Shown here one piece after another: positions 17,268 to 26,646 of a DNA stretch of 64,000 nucleotides. The position numbers and the translations under genes were made by a program. Under the pieces are notes generated by a model. It saw only the letters and a program-made list of their open reading frames with translations. It ran no database searches and had not been told where the DNA came from. The stretch comes from HGM04593 sp045661225 (GTDB lineage Bacteria; Bacteroidota; Bacteroidia; Bacteroidales; Bacteroidaceae). Location: contig JAZRFF010000017.1 in the NCBI GenBank assembly GCA_045661225.1, positions 4,767 to 68,766 on the forward strand, given 5' to 3'. How positions within the stretch are numbered: position 1 is the stretch's first letter; each line of letters begins with the position of its first letter.

Positions 17268-19124
17268 ATGCAGGATATAATACATCTTTTGCCCGATTCG
17301 GTAGCGAATCAGATAGCGGCGGGTGAGGTCGTTCAGCGTCCGGCATCTGTCGTTAAGGAGCTTATGGAGAATTCCATTGATGCGGGTGCTGCAAAAGTGC
17401 AGGTTGTAATAACCGACGGCGGGCGTACACTTATACAGGTTATTGACGATGGTAAAGGAATGTCTGAGAGTGATGCGCGTATGGCTTTTGAACGTCACGC
17501 TACATCGAAAATCACGTCGGCCGAAGACCTCTTTGCGCTCTCAACGATGGGCTTTCGCGGCGAAGCTCTTGCTTCAATAGCTGCCGTTGCGCAGGTTGAA
17601 CTTGTTACTCGACGCGCCGATGATGAATTGGGCACGCAAATTGTGATGTCGGGTTCGCTGCTGGAACAACAAGAGCCTGTGGCTGCACCTGTTGGCAGTA
17701 ACTTTAAGGTGAAAAATCTTTTCTTTAACATTCCGGCGCGCAGAAAGTTCCTGAAGTCTATGCAGACTGAACTAAACAACATTATTACGGAGTTTGAACG
17801 CGTGGCGCTTGTTAATTGCAATGTGGAGTTTTCCTTGTCGCATAATGGAACGGAACTTATCTCTCTGCCACAATCGTCGTTCAGACAAAGAATAGTGAAC
17901 TTGTTTGGAAAGAAGATAAATTCGCAACTTATAGAAGTTGGCGTCACAAGCACGCTGTTGAATGTGAAGGGCTTTGTGGGTGCTCCTGAAAGTGCACGCA
18001 AAAAGGGTGCGTTGCAGTTTTTCTTTGTGAACGGACGCTATATGCGTCACCCTTATTTTGCAAAGGCAGTACTCGAGGCTTATGGCAGTATAATTCCGGC
18101 TGGTGAACAAGTGCCGTTTTTTATAATGTTCGAGGTTGACCCTTCGCGCATAGATGTTAATATACACCCCACAAAGACCGAGATAAAATTCGAGGACGAA
18201 CAGAGCCTTTGGAAAATAATATCGGCAGCGGTTCGTGAGTCGCTTGGTAGGTTCAACGCCGTCCCGAGCCTTGAGTTTGACGATGATGCCGTGCCCGAGA
18301 TACCGGTTATGGATATGTCGCAATATGGGAGTGGCGGTGTCTCGGCGCCTAAGATATCTTATAATCCATCTTATAATCCGTTCAAGAACAGACTCCCTGA
18401 TTACCGTGGTGGAGATACATCGTGGGAGTCGCTTTACAAGGGTGTCGGGGGTGGCGACGAGCCGCTTGACCTCTCTCCGTTTGAGGATATCCCCGATGAG
18501 GTGCTTCTGCAATCGTCGTCGCCGGCCGGGACTGTTTCGGAGCCGCTTGTCAAGGAGGAGTATGCCCCGATGTCGCAGTATAAAGGACAGTATATACTTG
18601 TTTCGGGGCAGTCGGGGCTTATGTTTGTGCATCAGCGAAGAGCGCACATAAGAGTGCTGTACGAAAAATACAGCAAGCAGTTGCAAAGCCGGAATGCTCC
18701 CGTCCAGGGGTTGCTTTTCCCGGAACGTGTGGAACTTAGTGTTGGCGAGAGTGCTGTGCTTGAATCCATCAGTGATGATCTTGTTTCGCTTGGCTTTGAT
18801 GTCTCGTCGTTAGGCGGTACAACGTATGCGTTGCAGGGTGTTCCTGTGGGAATTGATGGCTTGTCGCCGGCAAAGCTCCTTATGGAGATTATTCATTCGG
18901 CAATGGAACGCACGGCCGATGTAAAAGAACAGCTGCACGAAAGAATAGCAAATGTGATGGCAAAGGAGGTTGCTATTGTGACCGGTCAGGTGCTTACTAT
19001 TGACGAAATGAAGAATTTGCTCGACGAGTTGTTCCGTACGCCGATGCCTACTCGCACACCCGATGGCAAATTGATTGTTCATACTCTGCAAGATAATGAA
19101 ATTGACCGTTTTTTTACAAAATAG
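17268..19124 (+). CDS. mutL: DNA mismatch repair protein MutL
   Basis: 618 residues with the GHKL ATPase motifs: ELMENSIDAGA (motif I), DDGKGM (motif II) and TMGFRGEALASIAAVA (motif III). The S5-like domain follows (FFVNGRYMRHP, NIHPTKTEIKF), and a C-terminal dimerisation domain starts after a proline- and glycine-rich linker. At the position where endonuclease-type MutL proteins have DQHxxHER, this one reads HQRRAHIRVLYE, so the first acidic residue of that metal-binding motif is missing. It is the last gene of the guaB-foldase run. Confidence 0.94.
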   Translation: MQDIIHLLPDSVANQIAAGEVVQRPASVVKELMENSIDAGAAKVQVVITDGGRTLIQVIDDGKGMSESDARMAFERHATSKITSAEDLFALSTMGFRGEALASIAAVAQVELVTRRADDELGTQIVMSGSLLEQQEPVAAPVGSNFKVKNLFFNIPARRKFLKSMQTELNNIITEFERVALVNCNVEFSLSHNGTELISLPQSSFRQRIVNLFGKKINSQLIEVGVTSTLLNVKGFVGAPESARKKGALQFFFVNGRYMRHPYFAKAVLEAYGSIIPAGEQVPFFIMFEVDPSRIDVNIHPTKTEIKFEDEQSLWKIISAAVRESLGRFNAVPSLEFDDDAVPEIPVMDMSQYGSGGVSAPKISYNPSYNPFKNRLPDYRGGDTSWESLYKGVGGGDEPLDLSPFEDIPDEVLLQSSSPAGTVSEPLVKEEYAPMSQYKGQYILVSGQSGLMFVHQRRAHIRVLYEKYSKQLQSRNAPVQGLLFPERVELSVGESAVLESISDDLVSLGFDVSSLGGTTYALQGVPVGIDGLSPAKLLMEIIHSAMERTADVKEQLHERIANVMAKEVAIVTGQVLTIDEMKNLLDELFRTPMPTRTPDGKLIVHTLQDNEIDRFFTK

Positions 19125-19220
19125 TACTGTATTTGCTTGTAATGTGTGCTGCACTTGTTAAACAATGTTAAATATATGCTTGTTTGTTGTTTTTTAGTGT
19201 GTGGCATTGTGAATTTTATG

Positions 19221-19228
19221 TAATTTTG
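19221..19228 (+). promoter_or_regulatory. Promoter -7 element for the OmpA-family gene
   Basis: TAATTTTG matches TAnnTTTG. No convincing TTTG is present at -33. The inferred leader is long, roughly 140 bases before the ATG at 19374, as is common for abundant porins. The rest of the 19125-19373 gap is A/T-rich with no further gene. Confidence 0.45.
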
Positions 19229-19373
19229 CGCAAGAATGAATAGTGTGAAACGCTGTATTTGCTGTCTTGCATTTTAGTTCTTAAACAATATGAGTGTTTA
19301 CGCGTTTTGTTTGTAATGCTCATAGTTGAATTTAGAATAGATAACGTAATATAATAATCTAATTAGTTTAAGT

Positions 19374-20546
19374 ATGAAAAAATTTATGATTTCATTGGCA
19401 ATAGCTGCTATTGCTATGTTCTCTACTGCAAATGCACAGGAGACTGTTAACGAGGTCGTAGTTCCTACAAAGAAACACTCTGTAGTAACCAACGGTTTCG
19501 GCGCTAACTGGTTTATCGGTGTAAATGGCGGTGTAAACCTTTACAACGGTGTTGTAACTTTGGGCGAGAATCCTTTCAAGCACATTTCTCCCGCTCTTAA
19601 CGTTTATTTTGGTAAAATGCACACTCCCGGTTTCGGTTGGAGACTTGCTTACCAGGGTTTGACAGTTCATACATACGACAAGTATGACTTTACTACTTAT
19701 ATGAACTTCCACTTCGACGCGTTGTTCAACCTGACTAACCTCATCTGCGGTTACAAGGAGTCTCGCGTTTACAACATCATTCCTTACTTCGGTGTTGGTT
19801 ATGCTAACCGCAGAGGTATGATTCACGAGGAGGGTAAAGGCCGTATGGGTGGTTCTATGTGGACAGGTTCACTCTCTGCAAACTACGGTATCATCAACAC
19901 ATTCCGTGTAGCTAAGAACTGGGCTATCAACCTTGAGTTGGCCGGTGCTTTCTTCCGCAACGGTTTCTCTGGTATCGCTGGTACAAGCGGTCACGATATG
20001 ATGTGGTCTGCATCACTTGGTGTAACTTACAAGTTCAACAAGGCTGATTGGGAGCCCGCAGTTGATGTTCCTGCTCTCCAGGCTATCCACGAGGCTGCTC
20101 TTGCTGAGGTTGTTGCTGACCTTGACAACGCTCAGGGCCGTAACGCTCAGTTGCAGAATGCTTACAACGCTCTCCAGAACGACTACAATAAGTTGAACGA
20201 TGCTTACAATGCATTGAAGAACAAGCCTAACTTCCTTGACGTTAAGGAGTCTATCTTCTTCGCATTCGGTTCTTCTAAGATTGAGTCTAAGAAGGAGAAG
20301 ATCAACATCGAGTCTTACGCTAAGGCTGCTGCTGAGGCTGGCGTTAAGTTGAGAGTAATCGGTTACACCGACATCATCGGTACCGAGGATTACAACAAGG
20401 GTCTTGCTGAGGCACGTGCTAACGCTGTAGCTGAGGTTCTCAAGGCTGCCGGTGTTCAGGACGTTGAGGTTGTAGTTGTTGGCGAGTCTGAGGAACTTGG
20501 TTCTAAGTTCTTGAACCGTCGCGCTGTAATCGAGGTTGTTAAGTAA
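19374..20546 (+). CDS. OmpA-family outer-membrane porin
   Basis: 390 residues with signal peptide 1-22 (ending STANAQ). A membrane beta-barrel-like region spans roughly residues 40-225. A short Ala/Asn/Leu coiled coil follows (NAQLQNAYNALQNDYNKLND), then a C-terminal OmpA peptidoglycan-binding domain (about 285-390: FAFGSSKIE, VIGYTDIIGTEDYNKGLAEAR, LNRRAVIEV). Codon use is extremely biased to a few codons (GCT, AAC, GAG, AAG), indicating very high expression. It is flanked by its own promoter and terminator. Bacteroidales encode several such proteins, and I cannot say which named porin this is. Confidence 0.92.
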   Translation: MKKFMISLAIAAIAMFSTANAQETVNEVVVPTKKHSVVTNGFGANWFIGVNGGVNLYNGVVTLGENPFKHISPALNVYFGKMHTPGFGWRLAYQGLTVHTYDKYDFTTYMNFHFDALFNLTNLICGYKESRVYNIIPYFGVGYANRRGMIHEEGKGRMGGSMWTGSLSANYGIINTFRVAKNWAINLELAGAFFRNGFSGIAGTSGHDMMWSASLGVTYKFNKADWEPAVDVPALQAIHEAALAEVVADLDNAQGRNAQLQNAYNALQNDYNKLNDAYNALKNKPNFLDVKESIFFAFGSSKIESKKEKINIESYAKAAAEAGVKLRVIGYTDIIGTEDYNKGLAEARANAVAEVLKAAGVQDVEVVVVGESEELGSKFLNRRAVIEVVK

Positions 20547-20567
20547 TCTCAATTCGACACAATATCG

Positions 20568-20600
20568 GTGGGCGAGCCTTTTGGTTCGCCCACTTTTTTT
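20568..20600 (+). terminator. Terminator after the OmpA-family gene
   Basis: GTGGGCGAGCC (20568-20578), loop TTTT, GGTTCGCCCAC (20583-20593; one G-U pair), then TTTTTTT. Confidence 0.88.
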
Positions 20601-20738
20601 ACAAAGAATCTCTCTTCGGGCGAAATGTCGAATGTCTGGAGGGCGGTCTTTTTTTTACGGAAATTTATCGTTTATTCTTTCTTTGAGTGCGTTTTTGCAA
20701 AAATATTTGCACATTCTTGCAAAATAATTCCTCAAATG

Positions 20739-20770
20739 TTTGGTTGTTGTAATATTTTGTCGTACTTTTG
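20739..20770 (+). promoter_or_regulatory. Promoter for the tRNA-Val pair
   Basis: TTTG (20739-20742), a 20-base spacer, and TACTTTTG (20763-20770): a perfect Bacteroides-type promoter 27 bases before the first tRNA. Confidence 0.7.
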
Positions 20771-20797
20771 CATCGCAATTAAGAATTGCGGTTTATT

Positions 20798-20872
20798 GGA
20801 CGTTTAGCTCAGCTGGTTTAGAGCATCTGCCTTACAAGCAGAGGGTCGGCGGTTCGAATCCGTCAACGTCCA
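20798..20872 (+). tRNA. tRNA-Val (anticodon UAC), first copy
   Basis: The 75-base cloverleaf has acceptor GGACGTT/AACGTCC, D stem GCTC/GAGC, anticodon stem TCTGC/GCAGA with loop CTTACAA (anticodon TAC), T arm with loop TTCGAAT, and discriminator A. CCA is not encoded. It is identical to the copy at 20889. Confidence 0.96.
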
Positions 20873-20888
20873 CAATAAAAGACATATT

Positions 20889-20963
20889 GGACGTTTAGCT
20901 CAGCTGGTTTAGAGCATCTGCCTTACAAGCAGAGGGTCGGCGGTTCGAATCCGTCAACGTCCA
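20889..20963 (+). tRNA. tRNA-Val (anticodon UAC), second identical copy
   Basis: Same 75-base sequence and cloverleaf as the first copy, separated from it by 16 bases and probably co-transcribed. Confidence 0.96.
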
Positions 20964-20971
20964 CGAAGCAA

Positions 20972-21000
20972 AACCTGCGCATTGCGTGGGTTATTTTTTT
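20972..21000 (+). terminator. Terminator after the tRNA-Val pair
   Basis: AACCTGCGC (20972-20980), loop ATT, GCGTGGGTT (20984-20992), then ATTTTTTT. The pairing has one wobble and one mismatch. Confidence 0.65.
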
Positions 21001-21171
21001 CTCCGTAGCTCAGTGGAGTGTCTGCGAATAAAGGGTGGAAGTGAATTGTTTGGGTGCTGTTAATACTGTGATATTCGCTGTAAAGAGCCTGAAAAAAGTG
21101 GTTGCTTTCAATTTTAGTCTCTTTTTTAATAAACTTTATACTCACATTGAGTGTTTGTGGTTAAAAAGTGC

Positions 21172-21179
21172 TATTTTTG
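21172..21179 (+). promoter_or_regulatory. Promoter -7 element for purB
   Basis: TATTTTTG matches TAnnTTTG and sits 32 bases before the purB ATG. A weak ATTG (21146-21149) lies 22 bases upstream. Its position argues against any purB start further upstream. Confidence 0.5.
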
Positions 21180-21211
21180 TATCAGAAAAACGTTTTTTAC
21201 AAAATAGAACA

Positions 21212-22558
21212 ATGGAACTTAATATTCTGACAGCAATTTCTCCTATCGATGGCAGATATAGGGGTAAGACAGAGCCTTTGGCCGGTTATTTTTCGGAGTA
21301 CGCACTAATAAAGTATCGCGTCTTTGTCGAAATTGAATATTTTATCGCTCTATGCGAGTTGCCTATACCGCAACTTCAAGGAATGGACAAGACTCTTTTC
21401 CCTCGCTTGCGCGATATTTACAAGAATTTTTCGGCCGAAAATGCGGCAAGAGTAAAGGATATTGAAAAGGTTACCAACCACGATGTGAAGGCTGTTGAGT
21501 ATTTTATCAAAGAGCAGTTTGATGCTATTGGCGGTCTTGATTCGTTCAAGGAATTTATACACTTTGGACTTACATCGCAGGATATCAATAACACCTCGAT
21601 ACCTTGCTCTATAAAAGATGCGCTCAATGAGGTTTATTACCCGGCTGTAGAGGAACTTATTGCTCAGTTGAAAGAGTATGCTGCCGCGTGGGAAAATATT
21701 CCTATGCTCGCGCGTACACACGGCCAGCCTGCTTCTCCCACGCGTTTGGGTAAAGAGATTATGGTGTTCGTGTACCGTTTGGAGACTCAGCTTGCCGAAC
21801 TTAAGAGATGCGTAATATCGGCTAAATTCGGTGGTGCTACAGGAAACTTCAACGCGCACCGCGTAGCCTATCCTTCGGTCGACTGGAAGGCGTTTGCAAA
21901 CAAATTTGTGCAGGAGAATCTTGGTCTTCAGCGCGAACAGTATACCACTCAAATTTCCAACTACGATAATCTTGCAGCCTTGTTCGATGCTATGCGTCGT
22001 GTGAATATCATTATTATGGATATGGACAAGGATTTCTGGCAGTATATCTCGAATGAGTTCTTCAAGCAGAAAATCAAAGCCGGCGAGGTTGGCTCGAGTG
22101 CTATGCCACACAAGGTTAACCCCATTGACTTTGAAAATAGCGAGGGTAACCTTGGAATTGCAAACGCAATACTTGACCACCTGTCAATGAAACTCCCTAT
22201 ATCTCGTCTGCAGCGCGACCTTACCGACTCTACAGTGCTGCGTAACGTGGGCGTGCCTATGGGACATATGATGATTGCTGTAAAGAGCTCGCTTGTGGGT
22301 CTTCGTAAGTTGCTGCTCAATGAGGCCGCAATATACAATGAACTTGACAACTGTTGGAGCGTTTGTGCCGAGGGTATCCAGACAATCCTTCGTCGCGAGG
22401 CTTATCCGAACCCTTACGAGGCTTTGAAGGCTCTCACCCGTACAAACGAAGGAATCAATCAGAATACATTGCTGCAGTTCATCGATGGGCTCGATGTTCC
22501 CGAGAATGTTAAGGAGGAGTTGCGTGCAATAACCCCACACACCTATACAGGTTTGTAA
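21212..22558 (+). CDS. purB: Adenylosuccinate lyase
   Basis: Catalyses two fumarate-releasing steps in purine synthesis (SAICAR to AICAR, adenylosuccinate to AMP). It has 448 residues from ATG 21212 (MELNILTAISPIDGRY), the form expected for the long, E. coli-like PurB branch. The fumarase-superfamily signature GSSAMPHKVNPI is present, as are HFGLTSQDINNT and ARTHGQPASPT. An in-frame GTG at 21035 would add a 59-residue tail without similarity and would run through the promoter element, so I reject it. The pseudouridine synthase gene follows 42 bases later. Confidence 0.96.
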   Translation: MELNILTAISPIDGRYRGKTEPLAGYFSEYALIKYRVFVEIEYFIALCELPIPQLQGMDKTLFPRLRDIYKNFSAENAARVKDIEKVTNHDVKAVEYFIKEQFDAIGGLDSFKEFIHFGLTSQDINNTSIPCSIKDALNEVYYPAVEELIAQLKEYAAAWENIPMLARTHGQPASPTRLGKEIMVFVYRLETQLAELKRCVISAKFGGATGNFNAHRVAYPSVDWKAFANKFVQENLGLQREQYTTQISNYDNLAALFDAMRRVNIIIMDMDKDFWQYISNEFFKQKIKAGEVGSSAMPHKVNPIDFENSEGNLGIANAILDHLSMKLPISRLQRDLTDSTVLRNVGVPMGHMMIAVKSSLVGLRKLLLNEAAIYNELDNCWSVCAEGIQTILRREAYPNPYEALKALTRTNEGINQNTLLQFIDGLDVPENVKEELRAITPHTYTGL

Positions 22559-22600
22559 TGAATATAAATTGGACCGTGAGGTTCGTAAAATATTTGATAG

Positions 22601-23803
22601 ATGAGTAATTATAGAAACAAGCGTCAGGACGATTTCTCCTTTCGTGGCAACAGGGAAAGAGCATCATTCAATCCCAATTTCGGAAACGACAACAAACTGA
22701 AGTCGCGTCCGCGTTTTAACAAGAACTCCGACGGACGCCCTCAATACGAGAAGGTGGAGCGTGGCAATAGTGAACGATACAGTTTCCAGGGCCGTCCCAA
22801 TCGTGAATTCAATAACAACCGCTTCGACAACGAACGTGGTTACGGTAACCGTGCAGGTGGTTATAAACCTCGTTTCAATTCCGAGCAACAGTACGATGAA
22901 AGAGGCTTCCGTAAAAATAACTACAGAAGCGAGAATAATACATATGACAATGCCGGCGGTGAACGTGGCGGTGAGCGTCGCGGAGCCTATGGCAACAGGC
23001 CTGCACGACGTGGTAACTATGACCCAAATGCAAAATACAGTACAAAGAAACGTATGGCCTATCGTGAGGCAGCTATCGACCCCGATGCTCCGGTGCGTTT
23101 GAATAAATACCTTGCCAATGCCGGTATCTGTTCGCGTCGCGAGGCCGACAACTATATAGAGGCCGGTCTTATAACGGTCAATGGAGAGGTGGTGACCGAA
23201 TTGGGTATAAAAGTGCGTCCCACTGACGATGTGCGTTTCAACAGCGAGCGCATAAACCCTGAACGCAAGGTGTATGTGCTGCTTAATAAACCAAAAGATT
23301 GTGTTACTACCGTTGATGACCCTCAGGAGCGCAAGACGGTGCTTGATTGTCTGCGAGGAATAGGCAAGGAGCGTATTTACCCTGTAGGACGCCTCGACCG
23401 TAACACAACGGGTGTGCTTTTGCTCACAAACGATGGAGACCTGGCTTCAAAGCTCACTCACCCCAAGTTTATGAAGAAGAAAATTTATCACGTTACTTGT
23501 GACAAGAATGTGGCAATGTCCGATATGGACCTTCTTGTAAACGGTATTGAACTTGAGGACGGTCCGGTGTATGCCGACGAGGTTACTTATGTCAACGAGG
23601 CTGACCGTTCACAGATAGGTATTGAGATTCACTCAGGCAAGAATCGTATTGTACGCCGTATGCTTGAACACCTTGGATACCGTGTGAACAAACTCGATAG
23701 AGTGCTTTTTGCGGGCTTGACGAAAAAGAACCTTAGACGTGGCGATTGGCGTTATCTTACCGACAAAGAGGTGACAATGCTCCGTATGGGCGCTTATGAA
23801 TAA
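22601..23803 (+). CDS. 23S rRNA pseudouridine synthase (RluB/RsuA family) with basic N-terminal tail
   Basis: Isomerises a uridine in rRNA to pseudouridine. Residues 1 to about 160 are a low-complexity extension rich in R, N, G, Y and D, with no hydrophobic core, probably disordered and RNA-binding. An S4 domain starts at residue 165 (VRLNKYLANAGICSRREAD). The catalytic block PVGRLDRNTTGVLLLTNDGD contains D266. The C-terminal core ends with RRMLEHLGYRVNKLDR. RluB is the closest named relative I can propose, but the exact target base cannot be read from sequence. asnS follows 47 bases later. Confidence 0.9.
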   Translation: MSNYRNKRQDDFSFRGNRERASFNPNFGNDNKLKSRPRFNKNSDGRPQYEKVERGNSERYSFQGRPNREFNNNRFDNERGYGNRAGGYKPRFNSEQQYDERGFRKNNYRSENNTYDNAGGERGGERRGAYGNRPARRGNYDPNAKYSTKKRMAYREAAIDPDAPVRLNKYLANAGICSRREADNYIEAGLITVNGEVVTELGIKVRPTDDVRFNSERINPERKVYVLLNKPKDCVTTVDDPQERKTVLDCLRGIGKERIYPVGRLDRNTTGVLLLTNDGDLASKLTHPKFMKKKIYHVTCDKNVAMSDMDLLVNGIELEDGPVYADEVTYVNEADRSQIGIEIHSGKNRIVRRMLEHLGYRVNKLDRVLFAGLTKKNLRRGDWRYLTDKEVTMLRMGAYE

Positions 23804-23850
23804 TTAAAAAACAATGCCCGGTTACGGGCGCAACCACAATACAGAATCGA

Positions 23851-25254
23851 ATGAAAGCGATAAGACGAACAAGAATTTCAGACCTGCTCAAGAGCAAGGA
23901 GTATGGAGTTGAAGTAAATGTCAGAGGTTGGGTAAGAACCCGCCGTAGTAGCAAACAGGTTGCCTTTGTGGCGCTCAACGATGGCTCTACAATAAACAAC
24001 GTACAGGTGGTGATTGATGCCGATAAGTTCGACGAGGAACTTGTAAAGCAGTTTACAACAGGAGCCTGCTTGAGTGTCAACGGTATGCTCGTTGAGTCTA
24101 TTGGCGGTGGCCAGTCTGTAGAGATTCAGGCAACGGAGATTGAACTTCTTGGTGCTTGTGACAACACCTATCCTTTGCAGAAAAAAGGACAGACTATGGA
24201 ATTTATGCGTACTGTAGCGCACCTGCGCCCCCGTACAAATACTTTCGGCGCGGTTTTCCGCATACGTCACAATATGGCATACGCCATACATAAATTCTTC
24301 CACGATAAAGGTTTTTACTATTTTCACACTCCGCTTATCACGGCGTCGGATTGTGAAGGTGCCGGACAGATGTTCCAGGTGACTACTATGAACCTTTACG
24401 ACCTAAAGAAGGACGAGAATGGTAGCATTATTTATGATAATGACTTTTTTGGCAAGCAGGCGAGCCTGACTGTGTCCGGACAGCTTGAAGGTGAGCTTGC
24501 TGCTACAGCGCTCGGCGCAATCTATACATTCGGACCAACCTTCCGCGCCGAGAATTCAAACACGCCGCGTCACTTGGCCGAGTTCTGGATGATTGAGCCC
24601 GAGGTTGCCTTTAATGACATCAATGACAATATGGAGCTTGCCGAGGAGTTTATAAAGTACTGCGTGCAGTGGGCTCTTGATAACTGTATGGAGGATATTA
24701 CATTCCTCAACAATATGATTGACAAGGAACTTATTGAACGTTTGCGCTCTATTGTGAACACTGAGTTTGTACGTTTGAGCTATACCGATGGTATCAAGAT
24801 TCTTGAGGAGGCTGTTGCTGCCGGCCACAAGTTCGAATTCCCTGTTTATTGGGGTGTTGACCTTGCGTCGGAGCACGAGCGTTACCTTGTTGAGACCCAC
24901 TTTAAACGTCCGGTAATTCTGACCGACTATCCAAAGGAGATAAAGGCTTTCTATATGAAACAGAACGAGGACGGCAAGACTGTTCGTGCTATGGACGTTC
25001 TCTTCCCCAAAATTGGTGAGATTATCGGCGGCTCGGAGCGTGAGGCTGACTACAATAAGTTGCTTGCGCGCATCGAGGAGATGAATATCCCGATGAAGGA
25101 TATGTGGTGGTACCTCGATACCCGTCGCTACGGTTCTTGCCCTCACTCCGGTTTCGGATTAGGCTTTGAACGCTTGCTGCTCTTTGTTACAGGTATGTCA
25201 AATATCCGCGACGTGATACCTTTCCCACGTACACCGAATAATGCGGAATTCTAA
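23851..25254 (+). CDS. asnS: Asparaginyl-tRNA synthetase
   Basis: Class II aminoacyl-tRNA synthetase, 467 residues. The N-terminal OB-fold anticodon-binding domain (VNVRGWVRTRRSSKQVAFV) is followed by the class II core: motif 2 region FRAENSNTPRHLAEFWMIEPE and motif 3 GFGLGFERLLLF. The asparagine-type rather than aspartate-type active site is indicated by the AsnRS-like spacing and the end PFPRTPNNAEF. A perfect UUCG-loop terminator follows directly. Confidence 0.96.
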   Translation: MKAIRRTRISDLLKSKEYGVEVNVRGWVRTRRSSKQVAFVALNDGSTINNVQVVIDADKFDEELVKQFTTGACLSVNGMLVESIGGGQSVEIQATEIELLGACDNTYPLQKKGQTMEFMRTVAHLRPRTNTFGAVFRIRHNMAYAIHKFFHDKGFYYFHTPLITASDCEGAGQMFQVTTMNLYDLKKDENGSIIYDNDFFGKQASLTVSGQLEGELAATALGAIYTFGPTFRAENSNTPRHLAEFWMIEPEVAFNDINDNMELAEEFIKYCVQWALDNCMEDITFLNNMIDKELIERLRSIVNTEFVRLSYTDGIKILEEAVAAGHKFEFPVYWGVDLASEHERYLVETHFKRPVILTDYPKEIKAFYMKQNEDGKTVRAMDVLFPKIGEIIGGSEREADYNKLLARIEEMNIPMKDMWWYLDTRRYGSCPHSGFGLGFERLLLFVTGMSNIRDVIPFPRTPNNAEF

Positions 25255-25260
25255 TATTGA

Positions 25261-25286
25261 CAAAGGCGCCCTTCGGGGCGCCTTTG
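25261..25286 (+). terminator. Terminator after asnS
   Basis: Perfect 11-base stem CAAAGGCGCCC / GGGCGCCTTTG closed by a UUCG tetraloop (25272-25275). No further gene is seen in the gap to 25522. Confidence 0.85.
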
Positions 25287-25522
25287 TTGCATAATTCGCT
25301 TTGTGTTGTACTCATTTATGGTCGGTTAGGCGGCTTTGCTGCAAACAATTGATACTTTTTCTGTGCTTGCCGTGAAACTCCAATGCGGATAGCTCGTTTG
25401 TGTACATTTTTGCGTGTAATTTGTACTTTAATTCAAATAAACGTCAAAGGGTTTTAAAATCTGCAATAAAAATATTATACTCGCGTTATCAATAAAAGTA
25501 ACATAAGTAAAATTCCGATAAA

Positions 25523-26605
25523 ATGGATAAGAATCGTTATTGTGTAATTATGGCAGGAGGTCAGGGTACTCGCTTATGGCCAATGAGCCGCAAGGCTTTT
25601 CCTAAACAATTTCAGGATATTCTTGGCTGCGGAAGAACGTTGCTGCAGCTTACGTATGACCGTTATTGCAGAATAGTGCCTAAAGAGAATATCCTCATCT
25701 CTACACACGTCGATTATACCGAACTTGTGCGTGAGCAACTCCCGAATGTTCCCGATGAGCAGGTTATACACGAACCGGCCTTTCGTGGTACGGCGCCGAG
25801 CTTGGCTAATATCGCTTGCCACATACGCTCTCTTAATCCTAACGCGAATATAGTTGTTGCTCAAAGCGACCAGCTTGTGCTGGACGAAGAGATGTTTGCC
25901 AATGTAATATCGAGTGGCCTTGATTTTGTTGCCGAAAATAATAAACTTGTGGTAGTGGGTATTAAGCCTACTTGCCCTGAGACTCGTTACGGCTACATTC
26001 AGGTCGACGGAGACCCCGATGGAGCTTTTTACAAGGTGAGGACATTCACCGAAAAGCCTCAGTACGAGTTTGCAAAGATTTTTATGGAGAGTGGCGAGTT
26101 TTATTGGAATTCGGGAATCTATATTTGGAATGTGCAGACAATCATTGAGACAATGTCAATGTATTTGCCCGAAATGATGAGGGTTCTCGAGAATATATAT
26201 CGCGAGATTCCCGATAGAAACCAACGTCGTCGTCGTGGATACGAAATATATACTTCGTTTCCTAATGCATCGCTCGATATGAATGTGATGGAGCGTGCCG
26301 ACAATGTTTATGTCGTAGCAGGTGAGTTCGGCTGGGCCGATATTGGAACCTGGGACACGCTGTATAGCACTATGCCTAAAGATGGTGACGGGAATGTTGT
26401 CATAAATTCTTCTACTCTCAAGTACGATAGTCACGATAATATGATTGTCTTGCCGAAAGGTAAGCTTGCTGTTCTTCAAGGGGTCGATGACCTGTTGGTG
26501 GTCGATTCGGATAATGTACTGATGATTTGTCGCAAAGGTAACGAAGGGGATATACGCAAGTTCCTGAATGATGCAAAGATGAAGCTCGGAGATAAATATA
26601 TTTAA
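25523..26605 (+). CDS. manC: Mannose-1-phosphate guanylyltransferase
   Basis: Makes GDP-mannose, the precursor of mannose and fucose in glycans, from mannose-1-phosphate and GTP. The nucleotide-binding signature GGQGTRLWPMSRKAFPKQF begins at residue 12. FTEKPQ and NSGIYIWN are conserved in the family, and GEFGWADIGTWD is the sugar-binding block. With 360 residues it has only the transferase part, without the C-terminal isomerase domain found in longer ManC proteins. It is a single gene with about 236 and 266 bases of non-coding sequence on its two sides. Confidence 0.93.
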   Translation: MDKNRYCVIMAGGQGTRLWPMSRKAFPKQFQDILGCGRTLLQLTYDRYCRIVPKENILISTHVDYTELVREQLPNVPDEQVIHEPAFRGTAPSLANIACHIRSLNPNANIVVAQSDQLVLDEEMFANVISSGLDFVAENNKLVVVGIKPTCPETRYGYIQVDGDPDGAFYKVRTFTEKPQYEFAKIFMESGEFYWNSGIYIWNVQTIIETMSMYLPEMMRVLENIYREIPDRNQRRRRGYEIYTSFPNASLDMNVMERADNVYVVAGEFGWADIGTWDTLYSTMPKDGDGNVVINSSTLKYDSHDNMIVLPKGKLAVLQGVDDLLVVDSDNVLMICRKGNEGDIRKFLNDAKMKLGDKYI

Positions 26606-26617
26606 TTAAGGCGCGTG

Positions 26618-26646
26618 GTGAGTGGTTGGTCGAATCAATCACTCAC
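26618..26646 (+). terminator. Possible terminator after manC
   Basis: Imperfect hairpin: GTGAGTGGTTG (26618-26628) and CAATCACTCAC (26636-26646) with one mismatch, followed by TTGTTTAAT. The rest of the 26606-26871 gap shows only a weak promoter-like TTCCTTTG at 26818-26825, with TATTG 20 bases upstream. Confidence 0.45.

Noticed and set aside
21003..21030. A third tRNA gene after the tRNA-Val pair
   Set aside because: Only a D-arm-like stretch is present; there is no matching D stem, anticodon arm or T arm, so it cannot fold as a tRNA.
21035..21211. N-terminal extension of PurB from GTG 21035
   Set aside because: The added 59 residues have no family similarity and span a promoter -7 element and the region just after a terminator; ATG 21212 gives the normal PurB start.
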